A stretch of 51,738 nt of DNA from an uncultured Prevotellaceae bacterium (GCA_947167835.1 CAMVJO010000002.1:1-51738); one strand, 5' to 3'. Shown: positions 17,015-25,766, counted from the first letter of the stretch. Translations and numbers: made by a program. The notes: generated by a model not told the origin, from the sequence alone.

Positions 17015-17791
17015 ATGTCCACCGTTATTTATAATTCCCCCATATTCGGTCCCGTCCATAGTCGTCGTTTAGGCATTTCGCTCGGCATCAATCTGATGCC
17101 CGACGACGGAAAAATCTGCACTTTCGACTGTATCTACTGCGAATGTGGCTTTAATGCCGATTTCCCGCCGCGCCACCATCGTCCATCGCGACAGGATGTT
17201 TGCGAAGGTCTGGAGCAACAACTTAGAAAGATGCAGCAGGAAGGCCGTATGCCCGATGTAATCACTTTTGCCGGCAACGGAGAACCCACTGTCCACCCGG
17301 ATTTTTCTGGTATCATCGACGATACGATTCGTTTGCGCGACCTGTATTGTCCTGAAGCCAAGGTTGCCGTACTTAGCAACGCCACACGCATCACCAAGCC
17401 CGAGGTACACGCTGCGCTTGCGAAGGTGGACGACAATATCCAGAAGCTTGACACCGTTTCTGAGGGATATATCCGCCTGGTGGACCGACCTGTTGGTGCG
17501 TATGACCTACAGAAAATCATCGAAGCCCTATGTCGTTTCAATGGCCACGTCATTATTCAGACAATGTTCCTCACCGGTACTTTCGACGACCGCTCTGTGG
17601 ATAATACCAGCGAGGATTTCGTTCGCCCATGGCTGGAAACGATAGAAAAAATCCGACCTGAAAAAGTAATGATATATACTATCGACCGCGAAACGCCGGC
17701 TCACACACTCTCTAAGGCATCGCCAGAAAAATTGGACGCCATTGCCGAGCGTGTTCGCGCCCTTGGTGTGGAATGTTCCGTAGCCTATTGA
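17015..17791 (+). CDS. radical SAM protein
   Basis: 258 residues with the radical SAM cluster motif CTFDCIYC (C35, C39, C42) and the SAM-binding GNGEP at 87-91, followed by LSNATRITKPEV and a TIM-barrel-like pattern. The N-terminus (FGPVHSRRLGISLGINLMP) is typical of a small, widely distributed radical SAM group with no assigned reaction that I know. It lies between the DNPH1-like gene (35 bases away) and tilS (24 bases away) on the same strand, so it is probably co-transcribed with them. The substrate cannot be inferred. Confidence 0.85.
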   Translation: MSTVIYNSPIFGPVHSRRLGISLGINLMPDDGKICTFDCIYCECGFNADFPPRHHRPSRQDVCEGLEQQLRKMQQEGRMPDVITFAGNGEPTVHPDFSGIIDDTIRLRDLYCPEAKVAVLSNATRITKPEVHAALAKVDDNIQKLDTVSEGYIRLVDRPVGAYDLQKIIEALCRFNGHVIIQTMFLTGTFDDRSVDNTSEDFVRPWLETIEKIRPEKVMIYTIDRETPAHTLSKASPEKLDAIAERVRALGVECSVAY

Positions 17792-17815
17792 TTTCTGCTG
17801 CACGTTTTTCTCCCT

Positions 17816-19120
17816 ATGCTCAGCAATATCGTAAGACAATTCATAGATAACGAGTGCGATGCCCACGATGGCATTATCGTAGCCCTAAGCGGCGGAGCCG
17901 ACTCCGTGGCTTTGTTGTTGTGTCTCAGGGAAAGTGCTGAAAAAGTCTGCGCTGCGCATTGCAACTTCCACCTTCGCGGAGAAGAGAGCGACAGAGACGA
18001 GCGCTTTTGCCGCGACCTATGCCAACGTCTCGGCGTTCCCATTCACGTGTGCCACTTTAATACGTTGGAGGAGGCCGAAAAACGGGGAGTAAGTGTGGAA
18101 ATGGCAGCACGCGACCTGCGTTACGAATGGTTTGCCCGATTACGCAACGAATTAAACTACGGTATCGTGGCGTTAGCTCATCATCGCGACGATAATGTGG
18201 AGACTCTTTTGCAACACATCGCACGTGGATGCGGGATTCACGGACTTACGGGTATGCCGCAGCGACGTGATTGTTTCGTTCGCCCGCTTTTGAATGTCTC
18301 GCGCCGCGAGATTCTGGAATACCTCGAACAAAAAGGGCAGGATTTCGTTAATGATAGCACGAATACCGACACAGCATATCAGCGCAACCTCGTTCGCCAC
18401 GAATTGCTCCCGCTTCTGGAACGCCTGAACCCCAATATCCGGCAGACTCTCGCTGAAATGATGGAAAAGATGCGCGAGAGCCTGTCACTCTACGAAGAAA
18501 GTGTGGACGCGTGGCGCACAAAACTCACACGCCTCACCGCTGACGGGTTGGCAATCCGACTTGACGAACTGCGCCACATGGCTACGGCAAAAACCCTGCT
18601 GCACGAATTTCTTTTGCCCTTCGGTTTTACTCAGCAGGACGAAGTAAATATGCTGCAAGCCCGAACTGGTGCCGTCTTCTGCTCCGAGAATTATATGGCA
18701 ACCGTAGCAGGCGACCTCTTAGTTTGCGATAAAAAACCTGTAAGCGTACCTCTTACCGATTTAGTCGAAGAAGGCGAAACCTTTTTGGCCGATGGCACAT
18801 CCATAAGCCTGCATACTGCAAAAGATGTGAGCATAGAACGCGGAAATCCCCTGCGTGTTACGATAGACAAGGACAAAATCTGCGGAAAACTCTGCTGCCG
18901 CACCATAGAGCAGGGAGACCGTTTTCATCCCTTCGGAATGAAAGGTACAAAACTCGTCAGCGATTTCTTGACAGAGCGCCATATTCATCGCATAGCCAGG
19001 ATGAAAACCAAGGTTGTGACGGACGATTGCGGCATTATCTGGCTGGTAGGTCATCGTATCGACCAGCGAGTAGCCGTTACCGCTGACACCTTGCATGTTT
19101 CCGTGCTCGAAATTCGTTGA
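17816..19120 (+). CDS. tilS: tRNA(Ile)-lysidine synthase
   Basis: Converts C34 of the tRNA-Ile CAU anticodon to lysidine, so that the tRNA reads AUA; an essential ATP-dependent enzyme. The 434-residue protein carries the PP-loop SGGADS at 25-30, the CNFHLRGEESDRDERF motif, and LAHHRDDNVETLL with the conserved HHRDD. The C-terminal domain (CCRTIEQGDRFHPFGMKGTKLVSDFL) is complete, as in the longer TilS type. Start ATG at 17816 gives a good N-terminus. dnaA follows after a 237-bp gap. Confidence 0.95.
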   Translation: MLSNIVRQFIDNECDAHDGIIVALSGGADSVALLLCLRESAEKVCAAHCNFHLRGEESDRDERFCRDLCQRLGVPIHVCHFNTLEEAEKRGVSVEMAARDLRYEWFARLRNELNYGIVALAHHRDDNVETLLQHIARGCGIHGLTGMPQRRDCFVRPLLNVSRREILEYLEQKGQDFVNDSTNTDTAYQRNLVRHELLPLLERLNPNIRQTLAEMMEKMRESLSLYEESVDAWRTKLTRLTADGLAIRLDELRHMATAKTLLHEFLLPFGFTQQDEVNMLQARTGAVFCSENYMATVAGDLLVCDKKPVSVPLTDLVEEGETFLADGTSISLHTAKDVSIERGNPLRVTIDKDKICGKLCCRTIEQGDRFHPFGMKGTKLVSDFLTERHIHRIARMKTKVVTDDCGIIWLVGHRIDQRVAVTADTLHVSVLEIR

Positions 19121-19284
19121 AAATATGAAGTATCGCACAAATTTCATGCAAGAATCGCGAGAAGACGCGTAAATGCAGAGTTTTTCTTAAATCCAGTTTT
19201 CATTTGCTGCCTTCAAAAAATAAAATATTCTGCATGGATAGTATTTTTTGCTGATATAATAATAAGCAAGTGCAGGATTTTTAT

Positions 19285-19292
19285 TATTTTTG
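19285..19292 (+). promoter_or_regulatory. -7 box for dnaA (TATTTTTG)
   Basis: TATTTTTG fits TAnnTTTG and lies 65 bases before the dnaA ATG. A hairpin with a T-run follows at once (19303-19327). The rest of the 237-bp gap between tilS and dnaA holds no DnaA-box cluster. Confidence 0.55.
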
Positions 19293-19302
19293 CGTCTCCA
19301 AG

Positions 19303-19327
19303 TCCGTACATCTACGGGATTTTTTTT
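19303..19327 (+). terminator. terminator-like hairpin in the dnaA leader
   Basis: TCCGTA-CATC-TACGGG followed by A and eight T. It lies just downstream of the proposed dnaA -7 box, so it could be an attenuator of dnaA. It could instead end transcription arriving from tilS; the sequence does not separate the two. Confidence 0.5.
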
Positions 19328-19357
19328 GTTAAAAGGTTACAAATTTAAGAGATATTC

Positions 19358-20698
19358 ATGAGTGAATCCTCAGAAAGCAAGTGGCAAATTTGCTTAGAAA
19401 ACATTCGCGCAAATATTCCTGCGGCAATGTTCAGCACTTGGTTCGTTTCAGTGGCTTTTTCTTCCTGCCAAAATGACGAACTCACGCTGAGCGTGCCCAA
19501 TATGATTGTGCGAAATTTCATTGAGGAGCACTATAATGCTGTTTTGCGTCAGGCTGTAAACGAAGTGTTCGGCGAAAAGACAAAAATCTCCTTTGTTCAA
19601 CGTTCTGTTGCCGACAATACTCCAAAATCTGTCTTACCTGATCTCACGCAGCAGGAAAATATCCTTCCGCCGCTCGACCCTCAGCTCAATCATCGCTATA
19701 CTTTTGAGAATTTTGTCGAGGGACAGAGTAACAAACTCGCATTTACGGTTGCTACTGCCATAGCAAACAATCCTAATCAGGCCACTTTCAATCCACTCTT
19801 CATATATGGCCCGTCAGGAGTCGGAAAAACGCATTTGGCAAACGCCATTGGCATACGTGTCCGCGAGCGATTTCCTAAAAAGCGCGTTCTATTTGTTCCT
19901 ATCAACGTTTTCCAGACACAATATACGCACTCAGTGAAGCAAAACCGCTTCAATGATTTCATGGCCTTCTACCAATCTATAGAAGTCCTGATTATTGATG
20001 ATATTCAAGAGCTGACAACGCCGAAGACACAGCAGGTATTTTTCCATATCTTCAACAATCTGCAACAGAACAACCGGCATATTATCATTACCTCCGACCG
20101 CTCACCCGCACAACTCGAGGGAATGGACGAACGCATGCTTTCCCGTTTTAAATGGGGCATGACAGCCGAAATTGAACGCCCGGATATGCAACTTCGCAAG
20201 GGCATATTGATTTCAAAGAGCTACAAAGACGGACAAACCTTGAGCGAAGGTGTAATTGACTTCGTGGCACAGCACGTTACTGGCAGTGTACGCGAATTGG
20301 AGGGCGTGATAAATTCCATGATGGCGTATTCCATAGTAGATAACTGCGATATAGACATAAAGCTTGCCGCAAAAGTTATTGCCCGCACGGTTTCAATGAA
20401 CGAAAGTACGCTGACGGCTGATGATGTGATGCAGGCAACTGCAAAATACTACGGAGTAAAAACAAAAGACCTCGTTTCAAAAGCCAGAACAGCCCAGATA
20501 GCCAACGCACGCCAAGTGGCAATGTATCTTTGCAAGAAACATTTGGAAATGGCCTACACGCAAATCGGTAAGAAATTCGGCAAACGCGATCATTCCACTG
20601 TGCTACATAGTTGTAACCAAGTCACAGTACGAATGTCTGTCGATAAAGTTTTCCGCCACGAGGTAGAAGAAATCGAAACCAGCCTAAAGAAAAATTGA
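19358..20698 (+). CDS. dnaA: chromosomal replication initiator protein DnaA
   Basis: Binds DnaA boxes at oriC and opens the origin. 446 residues with the four usual domains: N-terminal DnaB/DiaA-interacting domain (WQICLENIRANIPAAMFSTWF), a short linker, the AAA+ domain with Walker A GPSGVGKT at 151-158 and Walker B VLIIDDIQ, and the C-terminal HTH with the signature GKKFGKRDHSTVLHS. Complete and unremarkable. No dnaN or gyrB lies next to it, unlike the layout in many other phyla, and I see no clear oriC in the flanks. Confidence 0.98.
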   Translation: MSESSESKWQICLENIRANIPAAMFSTWFVSVAFSSCQNDELTLSVPNMIVRNFIEEHYNAVLRQAVNEVFGEKTKISFVQRSVADNTPKSVLPDLTQQENILPPLDPQLNHRYTFENFVEGQSNKLAFTVATAIANNPNQATFNPLFIYGPSGVGKTHLANAIGIRVRERFPKKRVLFVPINVFQTQYTHSVKQNRFNDFMAFYQSIEVLIIDDIQELTTPKTQQVFFHIFNNLQQNNRHIIITSDRSPAQLEGMDERMLSRFKWGMTAEIERPDMQLRKGILISKSYKDGQTLSEGVIDFVAQHVTGSVRELEGVINSMMAYSIVDNCDIDIKLAAKVIARTVSMNESTLTADDVMQATAKYYGVKTKDLVSKARTAQIANARQVAMYLCKKHLEMAYTQIGKKFGKRDHSTVLHSCNQVTVRMSVDKVFRHEVEEIETSLKKN

Positions 20699-20722
20699 AT
20701 CCCCGATTAAGGCTTTTTCTTG

Positions 20723-20832
20723 TCAGGCATCAGAAACAAATCCCTGTGGTAAAAGGAAGGTTTGTCAGTTATAACGTTTTTTCTATCAGGTATTAGAAAC
20801 GATTTTCCGCTGCAAAAGGATTGAATCTTCGA
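20723..20832. repeat. 21-bp-phased array downstream of dnaA
   Basis: GC-containing cores (TCAGG, CTGTGG, TCAG, TCAGG, TCCGC, TCTTCG) at 20723, 20744, 20765, 20786, 20806 and 20826, that is 20-21 bp apart. A longer similarity (TATCAGGTATTAGAAACGA vs GTCAGGCATCAGAAACAA) recurs at 63 bp, three units. Weaker than the other arrays but in the same phase. Confidence 0.5.
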
Positions 20833-20847
20833 TTCAGTTCTTTTTTT
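20822..20847 (+). terminator. possible terminator of dnaA
   Basis: TGAATC-TTC-GATTCA followed by GTTCTTTTTTT. The loop is only three bases and the gap from the dnaA stop is 124 bases, so confidence is moderate. Confidence 0.5.
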
Positions 20848-20958
20848 GTACCCTCTTTTTGATTGTTATGCGGGATAAAGGTGATTTCCCTTGACGAAAA
20901 AAGTGAATATTGTGAGAGAAAAAACGATTATTTCGGCAACAAAAGTTATTATAACAAA

Positions 20959-20986
20959 GAAAGCAACCTGTTTCGGTTGCTTTTTT
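20959..20986. terminator. bidirectional terminator between dnaA and tRNA-Ser
   Basis: AAAGCAACC-TGTTTC-GGTTGCTTTTTT: stem AAGCAACC/GGTTGCTT with T-runs on both strands. On the minus strand it begins two bases after the tRNA-Ser 3' end; on the plus strand it is a second stop for transcripts from dnaA. Confidence 0.75.
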
Positions 20987-20987
20987 G

Positions 20988-21075
20988 CGGAGAGAGGGGG
21001 ATTCGAACCCCCGAAACGGTTTTGCCGTTTACACGCTTTCCAGGCGTGCCTCTTAAGCCACTCGAGCATCTCTCC
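20988..21075 (-). tRNA. tRNA-Ser (GGA)
   Basis: 88-nt minus-strand gene with a long variable arm, as expected for tRNA-Ser. The acceptor stem is GGAGAGA/TCTCTCC, discriminator G, anticodon GGA in the loop CTGGAAA, variable stem AAACGGC..CCGTTT, and T arm GGGGGTTCGAATCCCCC. The 3' CCA is not encoded. Confidence 0.95.
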
Positions 21076-21103
21076 AAGTCGGATGTAAATTCCGAATCGG
21101 CTG

Positions 21104-21111
21104 CAAAAGTA
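21104..21111 (-). promoter_or_regulatory. -7 box for tRNA-Ser (TACTTTTG)
   Basis: TTTACTTTTGCAG on the minus strand contains TACTTTTG, the same box as before tRNA-Phe, 28 bases upstream of the tRNA 5' end. Confidence 0.6.
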
Positions 21112-21143
21112 AACAATATTTTTGACATAGTTACTTTTTATGC

Positions 21144-21300
21144 CGATTTTTTGATTTTTATGGCCTTGAAATCTAAATCTATAGTCGTGCAATGCGATTA
21201 AATTTCTTTGAAATCTAATTCAATGGCCGTGCAATCCAATTAAAGAGTTGAGGTGTCCAATTAAATGTACGTGCAATCTAATTAAACAGCCGTGTTATCC
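21144..21300. repeat. 21-bp-phased array between tRNA-Ser and the nucleotidase gene
   Basis: The core CGTGCAATCYAATTAAA or its variants start at 21165 (CTTGAAATCT), 21186, 21207, 21228, 21249, 21270 and 21291, exactly 21 bp apart. Sequence is unlike the CGGAG arrays. It occupies most of the gap, after the tRNA promoter. Confidence 0.75.
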
Positions 21301-21342
21301 TCTTTTATATTCGCAGAAAGCTATCGGATATGTGCAGAATAA

Positions 21343-23079
21343 TCAGTTGTTTCCGAAGAGTATTTCCGTCTCTATGGGTTTGCGTTTTTCTACCCAGTCT
21401 TCTGGAATGAATTTCCATTGGTTAAGGGCTTTCGGTGCGACATTTCCATGTTGGCTTATGGCTTCTATCATGTAGAAACGGAGGTCTTTTTCCGTACTCC
21501 AGACAATGCGGTCTTTTAGTCGGTCAGGCGCGATGCCTGCTCCCTTTGTCAGCAGATTTCCTCCACCATTTCCGCGATAAGAGTTGAGTGCTACACGATA
21601 AATGGCGTCTAACTCGAAGGGACGTCCGTCTGCAAATGATTTAATGCTGACACGTTGTCCTTTTGCCTTTCGTAAATCGACGGTATATAGGAGTCCTGCT
21701 GCACTATCGAAGTTATACGATGGTGTAACGAGGCGCTGCCATGCTTCGGTGTACTGCTTTGGATTTTCTTTCATGAGCAACATATTGTCATCGGCGGACT
21801 TCATGGTGTTTACCCAGCCATCGTAGGAAAATTCCAAGTAGTCTTTGATTTCTTTTCCGCTTAGTTTCATCACATAGAGCATATTTTCAAATCTATACAG
21901 CCTGAACATTTCGCTCACGTGGATATCTCCGGCGGGAATGGCGGCATCGAAGGAGAGGGGTGCGGCAAACGATACGTCGGCACCGCTCAATTCCAATTGT
22001 AGTGTGTGAATAAAATCTACAAAGGCGGACGGACCGAAATAGGCTGGTTTTGTGTCAATGCCTGTGTCGAAGTGTCCGATTTTTTCGTGCGTAAATCTGT
22101 TTACGGTGCGGAACTGGCTCACGAAATGATTGACAAATTCGGTATGAGGCGTGATGTTTCGGATGTCGGCAAGGCTTACTTCTACTTTTTCGCACACCTT
22201 TTTCCTTTTGTTATAGACGATATCGCCAATTGCCACGTTCATACCGTTTGGTCCTGTGTTGGCAACGCATACTTTCCGGCCTTCAACGTTGGTGATGTCG
22301 CCATGAAATTCGCGATGGTCGTGGCCGCAGAAAATAAGGTCGAAGCCAGGCACATTTTTCGCCACTTGCAGGGTGGCTTGCTCGTTCAAAAGTCCTGTTT
22401 GGTCGGGATTACCCACTCCGGAGTGGAACAAACCGATGATGAGGTCGGGCTTTTCTGTTTCTTTCACGACTTTTATCCAATGTTTGGCCGTTTCTACCAT
22501 ATCGTCGAAGCGCAATCCGCTCCACAATACCTCGGCTAACCATTGCGGAATGGCAGGTGTAATCATACCAATGACGGCTATGCGAAGTCCCTTGCGCTCT
22601 AAAATGGTATAAGGCTTCCAATATGGTTTTTCTGTCCGTGTATCGATGGCATTAGCCGCCAGTATGGGGAAATTGCACTGGCGTGTCCATCGGTCATATA
22701 CGGGATGTCCGGTTTCTATATCGTGGTTTCCTATCGTTCCTACGTCATATCTCAGATAATTAAGGGCAGCGGCACAGAAATGTGTGGACACCGTGTCCAT
22801 ATAGTTGTAGTAATACGAAGTAGGTTGGCCTTGCAGGATATCGCCATTGTCAAAAAGCAAGACGGCGTCGTCTCCCAACGTTTCGCGTTGCTGCTGTACG
22901 AAGGTTGCTACGCGCGAAAGTCCGCCTTCCCAGGGCTGTCCTGCAATAAAGTCGTAGGGCAGGTAGTTGCCGTGCACATCGCTGGTGCAGAGGAAGCGTA
23001 AACTTACTTTTTGTTGGCTATTGGCGTTGAAAGTGGTTAGTAAACTCATAAGGAGCGAGAGAAACAATGACTTGTTCAT
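21343..23079 (-). CDS. secreted 5'-nucleotidase / bifunctional metallophosphatase (UshA-like)
   Basis: 578-residue periplasmic or surface enzyme expected to remove phosphate from nucleotides or related esters. Signal peptide MNKSLFLSLLMSLLTTFNANS. The calcineurin-like metal motifs are TSDVHGNY, DNGDILQG, GTIGNHDIE, FHSGVG and CGHDHREFHG, followed by a 5'-nucleotidase C-terminal domain containing NSYRGNGGGN. The gene begins 9 bases after the folA stop on the same strand, so it is probably the third gene of a thyA-folA unit. A different family member lies at 29192. The natural substrate is not known. Confidence 0.88.
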   Translation of the reverse strand: MNKSLFLSLLMSLLTTFNANSQQKVSLRFLCTSDVHGNYLPYDFIAGQPWEGGLSRVATFVQQQRETLGDDAVLLFDNGDILQGQPTSYYYNYMDTVSTHFCAAALNYLRYDVGTIGNHDIETGHPVYDRWTRQCNFPILAANAIDTRTEKPYWKPYTILERKGLRIAVIGMITPAIPQWLAEVLWSGLRFDDMVETAKHWIKVVKETEKPDLIIGLFHSGVGNPDQTGLLNEQATLQVAKNVPGFDLIFCGHDHREFHGDITNVEGRKVCVANTGPNGMNVAIGDIVYNKRKKVCEKVEVSLADIRNITPHTEFVNHFVSQFRTVNRFTHEKIGHFDTGIDTKPAYFGPSAFVDFIHTLQLELSGADVSFAAPLSFDAAIPAGDIHVSEMFRLYRFENMLYVMKLSGKEIKDYLEFSYDGWVNTMKSADDNMLLMKENPKQYTEAWQRLVTPSYNFDSAAGLLYTVDLRKAKGQRVSIKSFADGRPFELDAIYRVALNSYRGNGGGNLLTKGAGIAPDRLKDRIVWSTEKDLRFYMIEAISQHGNVAPKALNQWKFIPEDWVEKRKPIETEILFGNN

Positions 23080-23088
23080 GTATATTTT

Positions 23089-23580
23089 TTATTTTCGTCG
23101 GTATTCTGTGAAAGCGAAGGCGTGGGCGTGGCGCTCATCGGGCAGGTGTTGTTCACTTGCGGCCATTTCCCATTCTCCCTCGGGTATTTCGGGAAAGAAG
23201 GTGTCGGCATCTTTCGGAATATCATCGACCCACGTAAGGAAAAGTCGGTCGGCCAGCGGCAAAGCCTTGTCATAAACCGATGCACCTCCGATGATAAACA
23301 CGTTTTCGTCGGGAGCGCAGTGGGTTAGTGCGTCTTCTAACGACGGAAATGCCTCGGTATTTTCTGCTGCAAACGACTTTGAGCGCGACAGCACGATGTT
23401 ACGGCGATTGGGCAGGGCACCTTTCGGCAACGAATCGAAGGTGCGGCGTCCCATCACGATGGTATGTCCCTCGGTGAGGTGCTTAAAATGCTTCATGTCG
23501 TCGGGAAGTCGGTAAATCAACCTGTTTTCGTAGCCTATGGCGCGGTTTTTGGCTAATGCCGCTATGATATTGATCGTCAT
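23089..23580 (-). CDS. folA: dihydrofolate reductase
   Basis: Reduces dihydrofolate with NADPH, restoring the tetrahydrofolate that ThyA oxidises. 163 residues with INIIAALAKNRAIGYENRLIYRLPDDM at the N-terminus (the conserved acidic residue is in LPDDM), the NADPH motif IVMGRRTFDSLP and VFIIGGASVYDKAL. Length is normal for chromosomal DHFR. It lies between thyA and a nucleotidase gene in one apparent operon, which fits the linked reactions. Confidence 0.96.
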   Translation of the reverse strand: MTINIIAALAKNRAIGYENRLIYRLPDDMKHFKHLTEGHTIVMGRRTFDSLPKGALPNRRNIVLSRSKSFAAENTEAFPSLEDALTHCAPDENVFIIGGASVYDKALPLADRLFLTWVDDIPKDADTFFPEIPEGEWEMAASEQHLPDERHAHAFAFTEYRRK

Positions 23581-23642
23581 TCTACAGTTCTTTTTTTATT
23601 TTGTAGGAGTAACAAAGATGCTTTGTCCTTTTCTTTTGTTCT

Positions 23643-24437
23643 TCATACGCTTACCACACCTGCAATGTGGGGCCATGGATCGTAACCTTCGAGTTCAAAA
23701 TCCTCAAACCGGAACTTGAAGATGTCCTTTACGTCCGGATTGATTTTCATGCGGGGCAAAGGTCGCGGTGTGCGGGTGAGTTGCAGTTTTACCTGCTCAA
23801 AATGATTGGTATATACGTGGGTATCGCCTGTGGTATAGACGAAATCGCCGGCTTGCAGTCCGCAAACTTGCGCCATCATCTGCAAAAGCAAAGCGTAACT
23901 GGCTATATTGAATGGTACACCGAGGAAAGTGTCGGCGCTACGCTGGTAAAGTTGCAAAGAGAGGCGGCCATTGGCCACATAAAACTGGAAAAGTACGTGG
24001 CATGGCGGGAGATTCATATTTCCCAGGTCGGCAACGTTCCATGCGCTGACGATAATGCGGCGTGAATCGGGATTGTGTTTTATCATCTCCACGGCCTCGC
24101 TGATTTGGTCTATCGTAGTGCCGTCGTATGCCGGCCAAGAGCGCCATTGATAGCCGTAAATATGCCCCAGGTCGCCGTCTTCGTCAGCCCACTCGTTCCA
24201 AATTCTCACTCCGTGCTCTTGCAGGTATTTTACGTTCGTATCGCCTTGCAGGAACCACAGGAGTTCGTAGATAATCGACTTCAAATGCAGTTTTTTCGTA
24301 GTCAGAAGTGGAAATCCCTCATACATATCAAATCGCATTTGGTGACCGAAAATGCTGCGCGTGCCAGTCCCTGTACGGTCTGTCTTATCTGCGCCATCGG
24401 CCATGATATGTTGTAACAAATCAAGATATTGTTTCAT
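23643..24437 (-). CDS. thyA: thymidylate synthase
   Basis: Makes dTMP from dUMP with methylene-tetrahydrofolate. I start at the ATG ending at 24437, giving 264 residues, equal to the length of E. coli ThyA; the longer ORF adds eight residues that overlap the promoter region. Motifs: [11 protein letters not shown] at 21-31, the catalytic-Cys motif [12 protein letters not shown] with C146, [20 protein letters not shown] and the Asn/His/Tyr dUMP contacts in [11 protein letters not shown]. First gene of the thyA-folA-nucleotidase unit. Confidence 0.97.
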   Translation of the reverse strand: MKQYLDLLQHIMADGADKTDRTGTGTRSIFGHQMRFDMYEGFPLLTTKKLHLKSIIYELLWFLQGDTNVKYLQEHGVRIWNEWADEDGDLGHIYGYQWRSWPAYDGTTIDQISEAVEMIKHNPDSRRIIVSAWNVADLGNMNLPPCHVLFQFYVANGRLSLQLYQRSADTFLGVPFNIASYALLLQMMAQVCGLQAGDFVYTTGDTHVYTNHFEQVKLQLTRTPRPLPRMKINPDVKDIFKFRFEDFELEGYDPWPHIAGVVSV

Positions 24438-24458
24438 GTTCTTTGTGCTATTTCTGTG

Positions 24459-24466
24459 CAAATATA
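24459..24466 (-). promoter_or_regulatory. -7 box for thyA (TATATTTG)
   Basis: TATATTTG on the minus strand fits TAnnTTTG 22 bases before the chosen thyA ATG, and overlaps the start of the longer ORF, supporting the shorter protein. Confidence 0.6.
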
Positions 24467-24540
24467 CAAAATAAAACGCAGGTTAGTCCTATTCTTTCCG
24501 TTTTATTGAGTTATCTATGGTTTTTCGTGTCCGCAGTATG

Positions 24541-24925
24541 ATTTTTGCTTCGGAAAATAAGTCCGAGCAAAATTCAAGTATCTCGGAGCAAATTCTAATT
24601 ATCTCCCAATTAGTTTGTGATACTCGAATTTTATCCATATCCGTGCACCCTTTATTATTCGATATTTTCGGGGTTTTTCGGGATAAAAAAAATTGCACAC
24701 GGAATAGGAACAAATAGCTCCGAGCATAATTTTTTTATCTCGGAGTTAATTCTTAATAGTGTCGAGCTAATTTTATTTTGCTCGGAGCTAAATTTTTGTA
24801 GTTCCGAGCCCATTAACCCCAAATTGCCCAAATTGCCCATTTTCCCCCAAGGAAAAATATTACCAGCGGCCATAGTTTTTTCTTCTCCTTCGGTATATCG
24901 TGATAACGGTATAACGGTATTATGA
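24541..24925 (-). repeat. 21-bp-phased intergenic array, related-repeat copy 4
   Basis: CGGAG-type cores at about 24562, 24583, 24604 and 24624, then 24719, 24740, 24762, 24782 and 24803, at 20-22 bp. The order of shared segments is the reverse of copy 2: cores, CCCTTTATTATTCGATATTT, more cores, GGG-tract block on the minus strand (24809-24848), and the GATAACGGTATAACGG block near 24900. It lies between divergently transcribed thyA and the acyltransferase gene and fills the 624-bp gap. Confidence 0.75.
24809..24848 (-). other. putative G-quadruplex motif (minus strand)
   Basis: On the minus strand GGGGG-AAAAT-GGG-CAATTT-GGG-CAATTT-GGGG-TTAAT-GGG fits G3N1-7 with five tracts, in the same place in the repeat as at 7301-7338. 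Folding is inferred only. Confidence 0.45.
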
Positions 24926-25002
24926 AAGTGGGGTGGGGCTTGTTGATAATCCCCTCGAATATAAAATACTCCAAAATAAACAAATGAAAAGGTCGACATT
25001 AT

Positions 25003-25033
25003 TTTGTGATTTGAGCGATAAAATGTAAATTTG
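25003..25033 (+). promoter_or_regulatory. promoter of the acyltransferase gene (TTTG-N19-TAAATTTG)
   Basis: TTTG at 25003-25006 and TAAATTTG at 25026-25033 are separated by 19 bases, the spacing of the Bacteroidota -33/-7 consensus. The ATG follows 28 bases later. This is the best-formed promoter in the window and probably also serves fkp. Confidence 0.7.
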
Positions 25034-25061
25034 CACAGATTATATTTTAGAAGAAACGACT

Positions 25062-25766
25062 ATGAAATTTCTGTATCGCGTATATCAACTCTTTATCGCA
25101 GCCCCAGTTATTGTGATTTCCACAATTATCACCTCTCTCACCATAGCAATTGGTGCTTCCTTGGGCAGTGCACATTTTTGGGGCTATTGGCCCGGACGTT
25201 ACTGGAGCAAAGTGGTGTGTCGCATCCTGCTACTTCCCGTTCATGTGGAGGTAGATCCCGCTATTCGCAAAGATAAATCCTATGTGTTCGTAGCCAATCA
25301 TCAGGGCTCTATGGATATTTTTCTGATCTACGGATATATAGGACGAAACTTCAAATGGATGATGAAGAAATCGCTGCGCAAAATGCCGTTTATCGGACTA
25401 GCCTGCGAGAAAGCCCGCCACATCTTTGTGGATAAGTCGGGACCTAAAGCCATAGAAGCCACCTATAGACAGGCACGTGAGACACTACAGGGCGGTACGT
25501 CGCTCGTAGTTTTCCCGGAGGGCGCACGAACCTTCGACGGCAAGATGATACCGTTCCGTCGTGGCGCATACGCTTTGGCTCAAGAGATAGGACTTGAAAT
25601 TGTCCCCATCACAATCAAAGGTTGCTTCGAGGTGCTGCCGCGTACCAAAGGATTCAGTTTCGTAGAGTGGCATCCCTTGCATCTTATCATGCACGCACCA
25701 ATTCCTTCCAACGACATCAATAAGGCTATGGAGCAGTCGCGCGAGATTATCGAGAAAGATTTATAA
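25062..25766 (+). CDS. plsC: lysophospholipid acyltransferase (PlsC family)
   Basis: Expected to acylate lysophosphatidic acid to phosphatidic acid at the inner membrane. The 234-residue protein has hydrophobic N-terminal segments (about 10-35), the catalytic NHQGSMD at 79-85 (NHX4D), KWMMKKSLRKMPFIG, and FPEGART at 151-157. The ATG follows a good promoter by 28 bases. fkp starts 66 bases downstream on the same strand. Substrate specificity within the family (including ornithine-lipid acyltransferases) cannot be excluded from motifs. Confidence 0.88.
   Translation: MKFLYRVYQLFIAAPVIVISTIITSLTIAIGASLGSAHFWGYWPGRYWSKVVCRILLLPVHVEVDPAIRKDKSYVFVANHQGSMDIFLIYGYIGRNFKWMMKKSLRKMPFIGLACEKARHIFVDKSGPKAIEATYRQARETLQGGTSLVVFPEGARTFDGKMIPFRRGAYALAQEIGLEIVPITIKGCFEVLPRTKGFSFVEWHPLHLIMHAPIPSNDINKAMEQSREIIEKDL

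Noticed and set aside
19121-19357. oriC next to dnaA
   Set aside because: No cluster of TTATCCACA-like boxes and no clear AT-rich 13-mers beyond general AT-richness. Single TGTGGATAA matches at about 17597 and 25430 are inside genes.
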